A DNA stretch of 64,000 nt from Oxytricha trifallax (Eukaryota > Ciliophora > Spirotrichea > Sporadotrichida > Oxytrichidae): contig ARYC01000062.1 of the NCBI GenBank assembly GCA_000711775.1, positions 122,546 to 186,545 of the forward strand, given 5' to 3'. The notes under the pieces were generated by a model. The model saw only the letters and a list, made by a program, of their open reading frames with translations. It was not told the origin of the DNA and searched no databases. The translations under genes and the position numbers were made by a program. How positions within the stretch are numbered: position 1 is the stretch's first letter; each line of letters opens with the position of its first letter. Shown here piece after piece: positions 12,501-26,283 of the stretch.

Positions 12501-15500
12501 TCTTTTTCTTGACGAGTTGAGAGAGCTGCGACATGTGGAAATGTATGGAAAAGGATTCTTAAAGCGTAAGAATACAATAGAAACAAGAACCGAGGAGAAT
12601 GACCTCGAATATAGCAGTTGAAGTTTGACTAGAAAAGCAAGGAATTTTTATTATAAGAGGGAATTTTCAAGTGCCCATAGAGCCACCATGCCATGTGACC
12701 TTTCGATTCTAAGTCATTTCTTCGAATACACCACGCAGTGAACTACATTTCTAGTAGTGGAAATGCTCAATCCGACCATGATTGACTTTCCCTGGAATTC
12801 GACCAGGATCCCTAAAAATTGGGATTTTTAAGATTTTCAACAAAAAAAATTTGTTTTATGATTTTTCCAATTTCCATGAAAATTGACAAAAAAGGGACTG
12901 AAATCTACTTTCAAAAATCAACCATAATTTCTTTTTCTTTACGAGTTGAGAGAGCTGCGACATGTGGAAATGTATGGAAAAGGATTCTTAAAGCGTAAGA
13001 ATACAATAGAAACAAGAACCGAGGAGAGGATGACCTCGAATATGGCAGTTGAAGTTTGACTAGAAAAGCAAGGAATTTTTATTATAAGAGGGAATTTTCA
13101 AGTGCCCATAGAGCCACCATGCCATGTGACCTTTCGATTCTAAGTCATTTCTTCGAATACACCACGCAGTGAACTACATTTCTAGTAGTGGAAATGCTCA
13201 ATCCGACCATGATTGACTTTCCCTGGAATTCGACCAGGATCCCTAAAAATTGGGATTTTTGAGATTTTCAACAAAAAATTAATTTTTTATGATTTTTCGA
13301 ATTTCGATGAAATTGACCCAAAATGGACTGAAATCTACTTTCAAAAATCAACCATAACTTCTTTATCTTTACGAGTTGAGAGAGCTGCGACATGTGGAAA
13401 TGTATGGAAAAGGATTCTTAAAACGTAAGAATACAATAGAAACAAGAACAGAAGGAGGATGACATCGAATATAGCAGTTGAAGTTTGACTAGAAAAGCAA
13501 AGAATTTTTATAATAAGAGGGAATTTGCAAGTCCCCTAAAGCCACCATGCAATGTGAACCTTCGATTTAAGTATTTCTTCGAATACACCACGCAGTGATC
13601 TACATTTCTAGTAGTGGAAATGCTCATTCCGACCATGATTGACTTTCCCTGGAATTGGACCAGGATCCCTAAAAATTGGGATTTTTGAGATTTTCAACAA
13701 AAAACTTAATTTTTTATGATTTTCGAATTTCGATGAAAATTGACCCAAATTGGACTGAAATCTACTTTCAAAAATCAACCATAATTTCTTTTTCTTTACG
13801 AGTTGAGAGAGCTGCGACATGTGGAAATGTATGGAAAAGGATTCTTAAAGCGTAAGAATACAATAGAAACAAGAACCGAAGGAGGATGACCTCGAATATA
13901 GCAGTTGAAGTTTGACTAGAAAAGCAAGGAATTTTTGTTATAAGAGGGAATTTTCAAGTGCCCCTAGAGCCACCATGCCATGTGACCTTTCGATTCTAAG
14001 TCATTTCTTCGAATACAACACGCAATGAACTACATTTCTAGTAGTGGAAATGCTCATTCCGACCATGATTGACTTTCCCTGGAATTGGACCAGGATCCCT
14101 AAAAATTGGGATTTTTAAGATTTTCAACAAAAAAATTAATTTTTTATGATTTTTCGAATTTCGATGAAAATTGACCCAAATTGGACTGAAATCTACTTTC
14201 AAAAATCAACCATAATTTCTTTTTCTTTACGAGTTGAGAGAGCTGCGACATGTGGAAATGTATGGAAAAGGATTCTTAAAGCGTAAGAATACAATAGAAA
14301 CAAGAACCGAAGGAGGATGACCTCGAATATAGCAGTTGAAGTTTGACTAGAAAAGCAAGGAATTTTTGTTATAAGAGGGAATTTTCAAGTGCCCCTAGAG
14401 CCTCCATGCCATGTGACCTTTCGATTCTAAGTCATTTCTTCGAATACACCACGCAGTGATCTACATTTCTAGTAGTGGAAATGCTCATTCCGACCATGAT
14501 TGACTTTCCCTGGAATTGGACCAGGATCCCTAAAAATTGGGATTTTTGAGATTTTCAACAAAAAACTTAATTTTTTATGATTTTTCGAATTTCGATGAAA
14601 ATTGACCCAAAATGGACTGAAATCTACTTTTAAAAATCTACCATAATTTCTTTTTCTTTACGAGTTGAGAGAGCTGCGACATGTGGAAATGTATGGAAAA
14701 GGATTCTTTAAGCGTAAGAATACAATAGAAACAAGAACCGAGGAGAGGATGACCTCGAATATGGCAGTTGAAGTTTGACTAGAAAAGCAAGGAATTTTTA
14801 TTATAAGAGGGAATTTTCAAGTGCCCCTAGAGCCACCATGCCATGTGACTTTTCGATTCTAAGTTATTTCTTCGAATACAACTCGCAATGAACTACATTT
14901 CTAGTAGTGGAAATGCTCATTCCGACCATGATTGACTTTCCCTGGAATTGGACCAGGATCCCTAAAAATTGGGATTTTTAAGATTTTCAGTAAAAAAAAT
15001 TAATTTTTTATGATTTTTCGAATTTCGATGAAAATTGACCCAAAATGGACTGAAATCTACTTTCAAAAATCAACCATAATTTCTTTTTCTTGACGAGTTG
15101 AGAGAGCTGCGACATGTGGAAATGTATGGAAAAGGATTCTTAAAGCGTAAGAATACAATAGAAACAAGAACCGAGGAGAATGACCTCGAATATAGCAGTT
15201 GAAGTTTGACTAGAAAAGCAAGGAATTTTTATTATAAGAGGGAATTTTCAAGTGCCCATAGAGCCACCATGCCATGTGACCTTTCATCTAAGTCATTTCT
15301 TCGAATACACCACGCAGTGATCTACATTTCTAGTAGTGGAAATGCTCATTCCGACCATGATTGACTTTCCCTGGAATTGGACCAGGATCCCTAAAAATTG
15401 GGATTTTTGAGATTTTCAACAAAAAAATTAATTTTTTATGATTTTTCGAATTTCGATGAAAATTGACCCAAAATGGACTGAAATCTACTTTCAAAAATCA

Positions 15501-16215
15501 ACCATAATTTCTTTTTCTTGACGAGTTGAGAGAGCTGCGACATGTGGAAATGTATGGAAAAGGATTCTTAAAGCGTAAGAATACAATAGAAACAAGAACC
15601 GAGGAGAAATGACCTCGAATATGGCAGTTGAAGTTTGACTAGAAAAGCAAGGAATTTTTATTATAGAGGAATTTTCAAGTGCCCATAGAGCCACCATGCC
15701 ATGTGACTTTTCGATTCTAAGTTATTTCTTCGAATACACCACGCCGTGAACTACATTTCTAGTAGTGGAAGTGCTCAATCTGACCATGTTTGACTTTCCC
15801 TGGAATTCGACCAGGATCCCTAAAAATTGGGATTTTTGAGATTTTCAACAAAAAAATATTTGTTTTATCGATTTTTCCAATTTCCATGAAAATTGACCCA
15901 AAATGGACTGAAATCTACTTTCAAAAATCAACCATAATTTCTTTTTCTTTACGAGTTGAGAGAGCTGCGACATGTGGAAATGTATGGAAAAGGATTCTTA
16001 AAGCGTAAGAATACAATAGAAACAAGAACCGAGGAGAGGATGACCTCGAATATAGCAGTTGAAGTTTGACTAGAAAAGCAAGGAATTTTTATTATAAGAG
16101 GGAATTTTCAAGTGCCCCTAGAGCCACCATGCCATGTGACCTTTCGATTCTAAGTCATTTCTTCGAATACACCACGCAGTGATCTACATTTCTAGTAGTG
16201 GAAATGCTCATTCCG

Positions 16216-18804
16216 ACCATGATTGACTTTCCCTGGAATTGGACCAGGATCCCTAAAAATTGGGATTTTTGAGATTTTCAACAAAAAACTTAATTTTTTA
16301 TGATTTTTCGAATTTCGATGAAAATTGACCCAAATTGGACTGAAATCTACTTTCAAAAATCAACCATAATTTCTTTTTCTTTACGAGTTGAGAGAGCTGC
16401 GACATGTGGAAATGTATGGAAAAGGATTCTTAAAGCGTAAGAATACAATAGAAACAAGAACCGAAGGAGGATGACCTCGAATATAGCAGTTGAAGTTTGA
16501 CTAGAAAAGCAAGGAATTTTTGTTATAAGAGGGAATTTTCAAGTGCCCCTAGAGCCTCCATGCCATGTGACCTTTCGATTCTAAGTCATTTCTTCGAATA
16601 CACCACGCAGTGATCTACATTTCTAGTAGTGGAAATGCTCATTCCGACCATGATTGACTTTCCCTGGAATTGGACCAGGATCCCTAAAAATTGGGATTTT
16701 TGAGATTTTCAACAAAAAACTTAATTTTTTATGATTTTTCGAATTTCGATGAAAATTGACCCAAATTGGACTGAAATCTACTTTCAAAAATCAACCATAA
16801 TTTCTTTTTCTTTACGAGTTGAGAGAGCTGCGACATGTGGAAATGTATGGAAAAGGATTCTTAAAGCGTAAGAATACAATAGAAACAAGAACCGAAGGAG
16901 GATGACCTCGAATATAGCAGTTGAAGTTTGACTAGAAAAGCAAGGAATTTTTGTTATAAGAGGGAATTTTCAAGTGCCCCTAGAGCCTCCATGCCATGTG
17001 ACCTTTCGATTCTAAGTCATTTCTTCGAATACACCACGCAGTGATCTACATTTCTAGTAGTGGAAATGCTCATTCCGACCATGATTGACTTTCCCTGGAA
17101 TTGGACCAGGATCCCTAAAAATTGGGATTTTTGAGATTTTCAACAAAAAACTTAATTTTTTATGATTTTTTTTCGAATTTCGATGAAAATTGACCCAAAT
17201 TGGACTGAAATCTACTTTCAAAAATCAACCATAATTTCTTTTTCTTTACGAGTTGAGAGAGCTGCGACATGTGGAAATGTATGGAAAAGGATTCTTAAAG
17301 CGTAAGAATACAATAGAAACAAGAACCGAAGGAGGATGACCTCGAATATAGCAGTTGAAGTTTGACTAGAAAAGCAAGGAATTTTTGTTATAAGAGGGAA
17401 TTTTCAAGTGCCCCTAGAGCCTCCATGCCATGTGACCTTTCGATTCTAAGTCATTTCTTCGAATACACCACGCAGTGATCTACATTTCTAGTAGTGGAAA
17501 TGCTCATTCCGACCATGATTGACTTTCCCTGGAATTGGACCAGGATCCCTAAAAATTGGGATTTTTGAGATTTTCAACAAAAAACTTAATTTTTTATGAT
17601 TTTTTCGAATTTCGATGAAAATTGACCCAAATTGGACTGAAATCTACTTTCAAAAATCAACCATAATTTCTTTTTCTTTACGAGTTGAGAGAGCTGCGAC
17701 ATGTGGAAATGTATGGAAAAGGATTCTTAAAGCGTAAGAATACAATAGAAACAAGAACCGAAGGAGGATGACCTCGAATATAGCAGTTGAAGTTTGACTA
17801 GAAAAGCAAGGAATTTTTGTTATAAGAGGGAATTTTCAAGTGCCCCTAGAGCCTCCATGCCATGTGACCTTTCGATTCTAAGTCATTTCTTCGAATACAC
17901 CACGCAGTGATCTACATTTCTAGTAGTGGAAATGCTCATTCCGACCATGATTGACTTTCCCTGGAATTGGACCAGGATCCCTAAAAATTGGGATTTTTGA
18001 GATTTTCAACAAAAAACTTAATTTTTTATGATTTTCGAATTTCGATGAAAATTGACCCAAATTGGACTGAAATCTACTTTCAAAAATCAACCATAATTTC
18101 TTTTTCTTTACGAGTTGAGAGAGCTGCGACATGTGGAAATGTATGGAAAAGGATTCTTAAAGCGTAAGAATACAATAGAAACAAGAACCGAAGGAGGATG
18201 ACCTCGAATATAGCAGTTGAAGTTTGACTAGAAAAGCAAGGAATTTTTGTTATAAGAGGGAATTTTCAAGTGCCCCTAGAGCCTCCATGCCATGTGACCT
18301 TTCGATTCTAAGTCATTTCTTCGAATACACCACGCAGTGATCTACATTTCTAGTAGTGGAAATGCTCATTCCGACCATGATTGACTTTCCCTGGAATTGG
18401 ACCAGGATCCCTAAAAATTGGGATTTTTGAGATTTTCAACAAAAAACTTAATTTTTTATGATTTTTCGAATTTCGATGAAAATTGACCCAAATTGGACTG
18501 AAATCTACTTTCAAAAATCAACCATAATTTCTTTTTCTTTACGAGTTGAGAGAGCTGCGACATGTGGAAATGTATGGAAAAGGATTCTTAAAGCGTAAGA
18601 ATACAATAGAAACAAGAACCGAAGGAGGATGACCTCGAATATAGCAGTTGAAGTTTGACTAGAAAAGCAAGGAATTTTTGTTATAAGAGGGAATTTTCAA
18701 GTGCCCCTAGAGCCTCCATGCCATGTGACCTTTCGATTCTAAGTCATTTCTTCGAATACACCACGCAGTGATCTACATTTCTAGTAGTGGAAATGCTCAT
18801 TCCG
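16216..18804 (+). repeat. Homogenised sub-block of six near-identical units
   Basis: Six consecutive units starting at landmarks 16216, 16647, 17078, 17512, 17944 and 18374 share the same variant set (GAGCCTCC, CAACAAAAAACTTAATT, CCCAAATTGG). They differ mainly in the T-run before TCGAATTTCG: 5 T at most copies, 8 near 17,167, 6 near 17,601 and 4 near 18,031. This suggests recent local amplification within an older array. Confidence 0.75.
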
Positions 18805-19293
18805 ACCATGATTGACTTTCCCTGGAATTGGACCAGGATCCCTAAAAATTGGGATTTTTGAGATTTTCAACAAAAAACTTAATTTTTTATGATTTTTCGA
18901 ATTTCGATGAAAATTGACCCAAAATGGACTGAAATCTACTTTTAAAAATCTACCATAATTTCTTTTTCTTTACGAGTTGAGAGAGCTGCGACATGTGGAA
19001 ATGTATGGAAAAGGATTCTTAAAGCGTAAGAATACAATAGAAACAAGAACCGAGGAGAGGATGACCTCGAATATAGCAGTTGAAGTTTGACTAGAAAAGC
19101 AAGGAATTTTTATTATAAGAGGGAATTTTCAAGTGCCCCTAGAGCCACCATGCCATGTGACCTTTCGATTTAAGTCATTTCTTCGAATACAACACGCAGT
19201 GATCTACATTTCTAGTAGTGGAAATGCTCATTCCGACCATGTTTGACTTTCCCTGGAATTGGACCAGGATCCCTAAAAATTGGGATTTTTGAT

Positions 19294-20085
19294 ATTGCCA
19301 TGACAATTTCCATCTTGTAACTTCTGAATAAATAATATATATAATAATAAATTAAAAATATTGGTTCTGGTTCTATCGACCAGACTAATGAAATACTATA
19401 ATGATTTAAATTAAATGAATATAATAAACCTTGGTATCTTATTTCGTTGAATAATGTGGTAATACTTGCTTAACTTCACTTCTCATTCTTTTATCATTTG
19501 TTGTCGATCATTAGATAATTAAGAGCACCTTTTTGTTTTAGTAAATGCTTCCATGAAAAAATTGTACTCTCTGACACTTTTTAATAATTAATATTTATAT
19601 ATAAATATAAAAATAGATAAAATTTTGCTATATCTCAATATATAAACGAACTATAACAACGATTAAATTAAGGAAATTATGTTAATTAGGCGTTTACATC
19701 AACTCTTCGTCTAATACTCTTTTTTATTTATTAGTATTTCTACTGATATTTTTTCATAAAATTATGCATTTTAGATAGAAAGCTCTTTAAAGCAGCATTT
19801 TAATCTAATTTATAGATCGAATAAAAAAGAAACAAAAAGAATAGTATATAATAATAATAATAATTAACTCATATCTGGGCCTCAATGACCCAATAGTAAA
19901 AAAAATGTTAAAGGATCAAGTCCTTTTTCCATGAGACTAGTCTTAATTTTAATTCAAACTAAAACTTATATACAATAGACTTTTTTTATGTGTCTGAGTC
20001 TTCTTGTTTATTTATGTTCTTACATAATTAAGAACCCTTATGTAGTCAAAGTAGAGTTCTTTATATTTTTCCTTGTTTGAGTTGA
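19294..20085. other. AT-rich spacer after satellite array 1
   Basis: The array ends inside a unit at GGGATTTTTGATATTG and is followed by unique AT-rich DNA, including a short TAA-repeat tract near 19,851-19,863. No coding composition was seen until about 20,040. Confidence 0.5.
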
Positions 20086-20451
20086 ATTAGTAGCTGTCTT
20101 TTTCATAGACTTCTATTGCATCTACTATGTTTTCATATGCGTTTCTTGGTATCCACTTACCTTTCCCCTGATTATATGCTCAACGTGTCTCTTGTAGAAG
20201 ATAAGCACGTTCGAGTTTTCTTTTCTCGTGAATACCTTTTTCTTGGCTTCCAAATTTTTGAGGAAGAATACATATTTTTCAAGTTATTTAAACGAGTTAA
20301 AGCCAAGCTTTTGTTTGCATCTGTAGAGTTCTTCTTTGGTCATTTCAATGGGCTTAGTGATATAGGCTTTAAAGGAAAGGATTTGTTCAAGCGCCGGTCT
20401 TTAAGGGAAAAATTACTTGAGTTGTTTCTTTGGTTTGAGATTTAATGATGG
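20086..20451 (+). CDS. First block of an unknown gene (about 120 residues)
   Basis: A frame with strong GNN enrichment runs from the TGA at 20083 to TAA-TGA at 20446-20451. An ATG is at 20137. The product is rich in Phe/Leu and in acidic and basic pairs (for example SREYLFLGFQIFEEEYIFF, then KGKDLFKRRSLREKLLELF near the end), so it looks like a soluble, helical, charged protein rather than a membrane protein. Coding character continues directly in the +1 frame after about 20,465. A 16-nt GT-AG segment at 20454-20469 would join the two frames exactly and is offered as a tiny intron. No family was recognised. If that intron is not real, this is a complete small gene ending at TGA. Confidence 0.5.
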
Positions 20452-20461
20452 CTGTAGTAAC

Positions 20462-20886
20462 TAGGTTAGTTGGGATGTTTTTTCTCCTCTTCTTGTTGTT
20501 ATTAAATAGTTGATGTTTACTTAGCTTCTTCCACTTCTTTAATAGCAGTGTCTGGAAGATTTGTTAGTTAAGTTGAGGGTCGAGTAGGTGCTTCTTTATC
20601 TACTGTGCTAACATAGTGTCTGGGCAAGCCATGAGTAGTAACCGCTATAATCATTCTCGAATATTGGGTATTATTGGATTACATCTTTGATCAGATTCTG
20701 ATTGGGTGCTTTGGCCAAAAATTCAGTTGGTCGGGAAGATACCGATCTGTGACATGACTACCTCTTAGGGGTACTAGATAGGTCTGAATCTGAGCCTTTT
20801 GAAAATGTGTTGTCTGAGATGTCTGAAGATGAGCGTTTAGTTAAAGTGATATTTTATGTGCTTCTTTTGAGATCTTCATGGTTTTT
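20462..20886 (+). CDS. Second block of the same gene, UGA read through
   Basis: The frame containing 20465 is strongly coding-like, with dense GAN/GTN codons. It includes an acidic run around 20,760-20,850 (GVLDRSESEPFENVLSEM). TGA is in frame at 20699 and 20750, and the protein-like pattern continues on both sides of each (RF-TGA-LGALAKN; TDL-TGA-HDYLLG), fitting Trp. TAA/TAG are also in frame, for example within 20,522-20,545. A frame change to the next block happens between about 20,840 and 20,890; the 14-nt GT-AG segment GTGCTTCTTTTGAG is one possible tiny intron. The function is unknown. Confidence 0.5.
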
Positions 20887-21141
20887 CAGTATTTAGAGAG
20901 CAAGCTGACTCTTGAGTTTCCAGCTTGTAAGGAAGTTAATGATTTGCCCTGTGACTGCTTATTGAGAGCTTGACTCATTGCTAAAAAAGACTTAGAATGT
21001 TTTGAAACTGAGTAATAGGTACCATGTTCTGAGAATGAATGATCTTTCTCTTTTGCTAAGTCTGGCAGTGATCCCCGAATTTTATAGTTATTTATAGATG
21101 AGTTGGTTCGCTTATAGCGAGATTAATACCATTAACTATGA
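20887..21141 (+). CDS. Third block of the same gene
   Basis: From CAG at 20887 the frame reads as a Leu/Glu-rich protein (QYLESKLTLEFPACKEV). It has TGA in frame at 20971 and 21040 (candidates for Trp) and tandem TAA-TAG near 21,013. The last clearly coding part (LFIDELVRLQRD) spans about 21,088-21,126, and TGA at 21139 is a candidate stop. Together with the two preceding blocks it gives a gene of about 1.05 kb on the + strand. No homology was recognised. Confidence 0.45.
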
Positions 21142-22096
21142 TTGCTATAGCTTGAATAGGGGGTATGATAATTTGTTTAAGTCAGTTTTCATTTGTTACG
21201 AATTGGTTGAGAATTTAGGTATGTTTCTATTAATTCTGTTTTAATTTAATATAGAATAGTAGATTGAAATGCAAAAATATAATCATTCAAATTCAAATTA
21301 ATCAATTGAAAAAGTCATCATTGTAATATAATAATTATTCTATTAATTCTGTATTTATAGAGTCTTCGTCATTTATCTTAACAGACTCTAATTGATGATA
21401 ATTTTCTTGTTAAGTTCTTTATTATAGTTAAATTGCAAACATTTGGGGATTTATTAATTAATCACATCTTTATGTATATAAAGTAAAGCATAAGATTTGT
21501 TATATTTAACTGTAAATTGACTTTATTTTCTAAATTTTAAACAATAGATTAATGGCAAAACGACTTTATATTGAGAAATTCATATATCGTGAACCTATAG
21601 TGTAGTTCTTTGATTTATAGGAGATTTTTGTGTGTGCTGATTACAAGATGATTCCTCCATTAAAAAATATATACAATTTACTTCTGCTGCACTTAATCAT
21701 GTATTTAATATTCACTCATATAACACTGACGCCTTTTTCTTAAATTCTGTATTTTATGATTCATTATTGCAGTTGAAATTTACAGAAAGTCTTTATATTA
21801 GGGAATAGTAAGATCGCCAAGTAAATCAGAGTGTAAAACACGAGACTATTTACTGCTCGAGATAAAAGCTGATTACCCTCTTCAATCATCATAATTTACT
21901 TTGATGATAGAATTTTTCCTATACAAACTGAAATTGATTCCTGAAGGTCTTACCATTTGATTAAAATTCACAGATATATCATCCTATGGTGATATATTCC
22001 TCTGGTAGTCAGCAATCTCCCTTCAAAAAACATCAGTAAGTACAAGAAAATATATTTCAAACTCACCTTAAGTTTTTATATTAATAATCTGATTTA
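21142..22096. other. AT-rich spacer
   Basis: AT-rich sequence separating two coding-like regions. No feature was recognised. Confidence 0.45.
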
Positions 22097-22372
22097 ATGT
22101 CAGTTATAGTTGTTATTAGTTACAGTTGTTATTTAATTGTTTCCTATTCTCTATACGGTTTGCTCTGTTTAATATATGTATATATAGTTGATGAACAAAT
22201 AAAATGTCGTGAAAGTACTGTTGGGATTACCAGAGAAACTCCTTTTAGAATAACAGTCTTCAAAATTGAAGAAACACCTGAGTAATCTTGTTGTAGTAAC
22301 GTACCTCTTGAAATATAGTCTATTTCAATATAAAAACAGTTATTTTGCTGCGTTCTTATATCTATTTATTGA
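22097..22372 (+). CDS. Small single-pass membrane protein, unknown
   Basis: ATG 22097 opens a 62-codon frame to TAA in the standard code. Reading TAA/TAG as Gln extends it to TGA at 22370, giving about 91 residues. The first 30 residues are very hydrophobic (VIVVISYSCYLIVSYSLYGL), typical of a signal anchor. The rest is charged (VDEQIKCRESTVG, later FKIEETPE). GNN codons are concentrated in this frame. The neighbours are AT-rich spacers, and no partner or family was recognised. Confidence 0.42.
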
Positions 22373-25300
22373 TACTTTCAAGTCTGCTATTAAGCTAATT
22401 CTCAAAATTTCCTTGTGATTGTAGTATTACCATTAAAATTGTTTTGCCTATATCAGATAGGGTTAATATAATTATTTTCTCATCAATTTGAGTAGCAAGC
22501 TGTGCATAGAATATAAAATAAGATAAGTTAATTCATCTAAATACTCATGAAACTTTATTAATTTATTCACAATTTCATTTTAAGGTACTATATTATAGAT
22601 GTTAAATTAAAAATACACAAAGAGTTAATCTAGTAATTTAGAAATAATAAAACATTCATACTACTTTAAATAATCATCATAAAGATTCGAAATTTATCCT
22701 TTAACTTTCTTTTCTTTTGGGTGTCAATTTTAATCATTCATTTTTAATAGAATAATAACATTAATCAGCTATATTTTCTATATTTATTATTATTATTTTG
22801 ATAAACTGACAAATAATTATTTAATCTATGCAATGTATTTAATATTAAAAATTCAATTAAATATTGTAATATTAAAGTTTCATTTAAATTAAGTTAATTT
22901 ATCACTCTATATTATTTAGTTTAAACTTAACTTATGATTTTAATTTGCTTGAACTTTTGTTTGTGCAATTAAAGAGTATTTAATAATATAAAATATGATA
23001 ATTAGTCTAGTATCTACAACGATTTTTAAATTATATATTTGTAAATTAAATATTAAAATGTAATTATATTGGTTTATTACTTCTTATTCTTACATTGAAT
23101 TATCTCGTCTTTATACTTTTATCTATCACATTATTTCTTTATTATATTATATTTACTTTATGCCTTATGATTAATTCGTTATAGTACTTAAGTAATCTTG
23201 CTTTTAAAACAAATATTATCATAATAAGCATAATATATTAATTTATCTCTTTAATGTGAAACAAAAATAGGAAAAATAATTTATCATAAACCAATAGAAA
23301 CAGCATCTTGAAGCTTATGTTGGCTTTATTCATTAAAATTTATTATAAAAATTCATCAATAAGTTCATTTTTTATTAATTTTCGAATTATTTGTAATATT
23401 TTATCAGATCTTTGAAAAATTCCAAATTATTAAATGACTAACTAATCATTGGTCTTACAAATAAAGATCATTAATAGACTAAGACTTGAATTTAGCAGAT
23501 AATATTAATTTAAACAGATATATCCTATAATTGAATATTATACCAATTTTAATATGAAAAATATGAAAGATATCTTTAATTCAATTATATTATCGTATCA
23601 GATATAAATTGATGAAAGTCATTATATTATATTATTTTTTGCTGATTCTATATCACGAAAATTGATCATTTACTATTTTATGGAAAAGCGTAGATTTATT
23701 TTTTAAGTTTTTTAATATTAAATACAATCAATTACTATGAATTGGAATTCACAATTCTAATGCAAAAGCAATTTATATAATAGTGTTATTGTATAACATA
23801 TAAGCCAAGATATTTTGACTATCTAGAATTGACCTATTCTTGCTCATTGGATTTCTTAAAATGTTTGAATCAAATCATTTATTTTAAGCTAATAAATACG
23901 GGCTCAAATTGTTTAGATTTTAACAAGTACATTATAATTTAATAGAATGCATTCATAGTATCAGGTATGAACTTAGTTTTTCATTTTACTATTAAATAAT
24001 AAATGCTTTTATAACACCTTAATTCTTTAAAATATCCATAGATCTAATCAGCAAAATATAATTATTTTTACTAATAAAAACGTGTTGACTAAACATCTGT
24101 ATTTATTTCTCTTATCAACTTAAAATTAAATTTCTTCTTTCTTTCTGCAATATAACCTTGTTTAGACTTCAAATAGGCAGAATTGTTTTCCTTTCATCAT
24201 CAGTATTTTTCAAAAGATTTGTTTTATTAGCATTGGCTGATATTTATCTTAATTTTAATTGAGATAAAATCTCCCAAATTAAGTAGCACTCAAACTATAT
24301 ACTGTTTAGTAGATTAAAAAGAAACATTCTATATATATATCACATGTTTTACTTCATTAAAAAATGTTAGCTGACATTACAAATAGTCAAATAAAGAAAT
24401 TCGCTTGCCATGTTGTTATTAGAGTATTGTTATCTATCATCATATACTTATTATGTTTAGTTTCTTCTACTCTCTTATGAAAAGATCATTTATTTAAATA
24501 TTAATAGTAATTTCTTTTGTAATATGCATATCAAATTATGAAAAAACTGTTAACTCAAAGAGTAATTTTACTTAATTAATATGATAATAATTTTGAAAAT
24601 CTTTTATTATGATTTTTAATTGTAATTACTAGATGTAATGCATAGTTTTCTAAGAGTAAATCTCACTGAATTAATAAGTTGAGGAAGTTTGATAGTTTTA
24701 TTAATCCATTTTAAAAAGGAAAACAGATAATAATATCAAATTGTCTATAAATACTGTGACATTATATTAGCAGAGTTACTGTTGTGAATAAATTAAATGT
24801 TTAATGTGATTTATAAAAATTTTCACCATATCTGCTAAAATTAATCTCAATCTAACTTTTACTGATTAATAATATTTAGGATAATTTATTTAATAAACAT
24901 TAGATTTGTTATTAACTGATATTATTATAATTTTAATAATGTAAGATGTTTAAATCTTAGTTTAGACTAATATTATTAAGAATAGTCATCATTCGTTCTT
25001 ATACCGATGAGATCGTAAAATTTATCAATTTATTTTATAAGATGATTGAACTTAATATGAATATTCATAAATTATTACAATGCATTCAATGTTCTTTGAT
25101 AATTGTTATAAGTTACAAGAAAAATAAGTTAAATTGTAAAACGATATAAACTATGTAATTAGTCTTACCAAGGCTTTAGAAGAAAATAATAAGCAAGTAT
25201 GCTATTATTTTAATTAGATATTGGAGGTAAAATCCATTTAAAGATACCATAAAAGCTATAAGATATCTGGTAATTTTGAATTTAATTCATTTACAGAACA

Positions 25301-26280
25301 TTTATTTGTTCTGATGTGCAATATTTGATATCGGTGCATAATTTTTAATAAATTAAACCCCGAATATCAGTACTTTTACATGTGAGCTTTACATAAATCT
25401 ACCAAGATATGTTCATCAGCAGATCTTTTTACTCACTTTTAAATGGATGTAATTATACAATAATTTAAATTAATGAGGAATTTAAAATTATTTACATTAT
25501 CTCGATAGATAGGAGTATCCCCAACTATTTTCTCATAATAATATTATCATAATATACTCCTTAATATTAATAAAAGCATTCATATCCTTATTTATTCTAG
25601 GTTCAATCTATTTAATAGATTTCTAAAAATTATGTAAAGGAATTTTTTCATAACTACTACGATTCAAATTTCAAACTATTTATATAAGAGAAGTGTTAAT
25701 AAGATAAATATTATTAACATTAAAATATTATGAATATATAACTAAATCATTCTTGATAATTATTTTGAACTTTTTATAATAATTTATTTTTTAGAGTTAA
25801 TATTCTCAAAAATAAAGTTATTTGAAATGTATAAAATTGCAAGCAAACAAAAGAGGATATATAAATTGGAGTAGAAGAGTAAAACTCATCATAAATTTCT
25901 AGATAAATTTATTATAAATATATGGAAATTTATTTATATGAATAATACTAGGTAAAAAATAGAAAATCTTAATTTATCTGGTTAAATGTTAATTATAAAT
26001 CGATTTGGGGTTAAATAAATAATTTGTTAGATAATAGTTCATAATTTTATATTGCGTCAAGTCGATTAATTAAAAATCTTTGTTTAAGTTTTATTTAAAT
26101 TATTTCTATTAATTTGGAAGTTTAATTATATTTGAAAGATTTTATTTTAATATTTTTGTTAATATAAAAATATACAATAAATTGAAAACAAAAATTTAAT
26201 ACTAACTTTAATCAATTTAATGTCCGCTAATATTTATTATACTAAAATCATAGTTTACCAATTAGCTTTTTATCTGCTGA
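22373..26280. other. Long AT-rich spacer
   Basis: About 3.9 kb of low-complexity AT-rich DNA. I did not find a satellite unit, RNA gene or convincingly coding frame. Short exons could be hidden, because stop codons give no help here. Confidence 0.45.
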
Positions 26281-26283
26281 TAG

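Larger units (their letters stand above)
6110..19293 (+). repeat. Satellite array 1, about 431-bp unit, about 30 copies
   Basis: The landmark around ACCATGATTGACTTTCCC recurs at 6743, 7175, 7607, 8040, 8471, 8903, 9334, 9766 and so on to 19236, giving unit lengths of 426-435 bp, mostly 430-432. Variation is by small indels in A/T homopolymers and a few alternating blocks (GAGCCACC against GAGCCTCC; ACACCACGCAGTGATC against ACAACACGCAATGAAC). Each unit carries a short inverted repeat, CATTTC-8 nt-GAAATG. The array begins in a degenerate unit and stops abruptly mid-unit near 19,293. Short open frames inside the units are spurious. This is head-to-tail satellite DNA, plausibly heterochromatic or centromeric, with no transcription evidence in the sequence. 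Confidence 0.95.

Noticed and set aside
6750-18132. Repeated small ORFs of about 70 codons inside the 431-bp units, on both strands
   Set aside because: They follow the satellite unit, are broken by homopolymer indels in neighbouring copies, and show no coding composition; they are by-products of the repeat.
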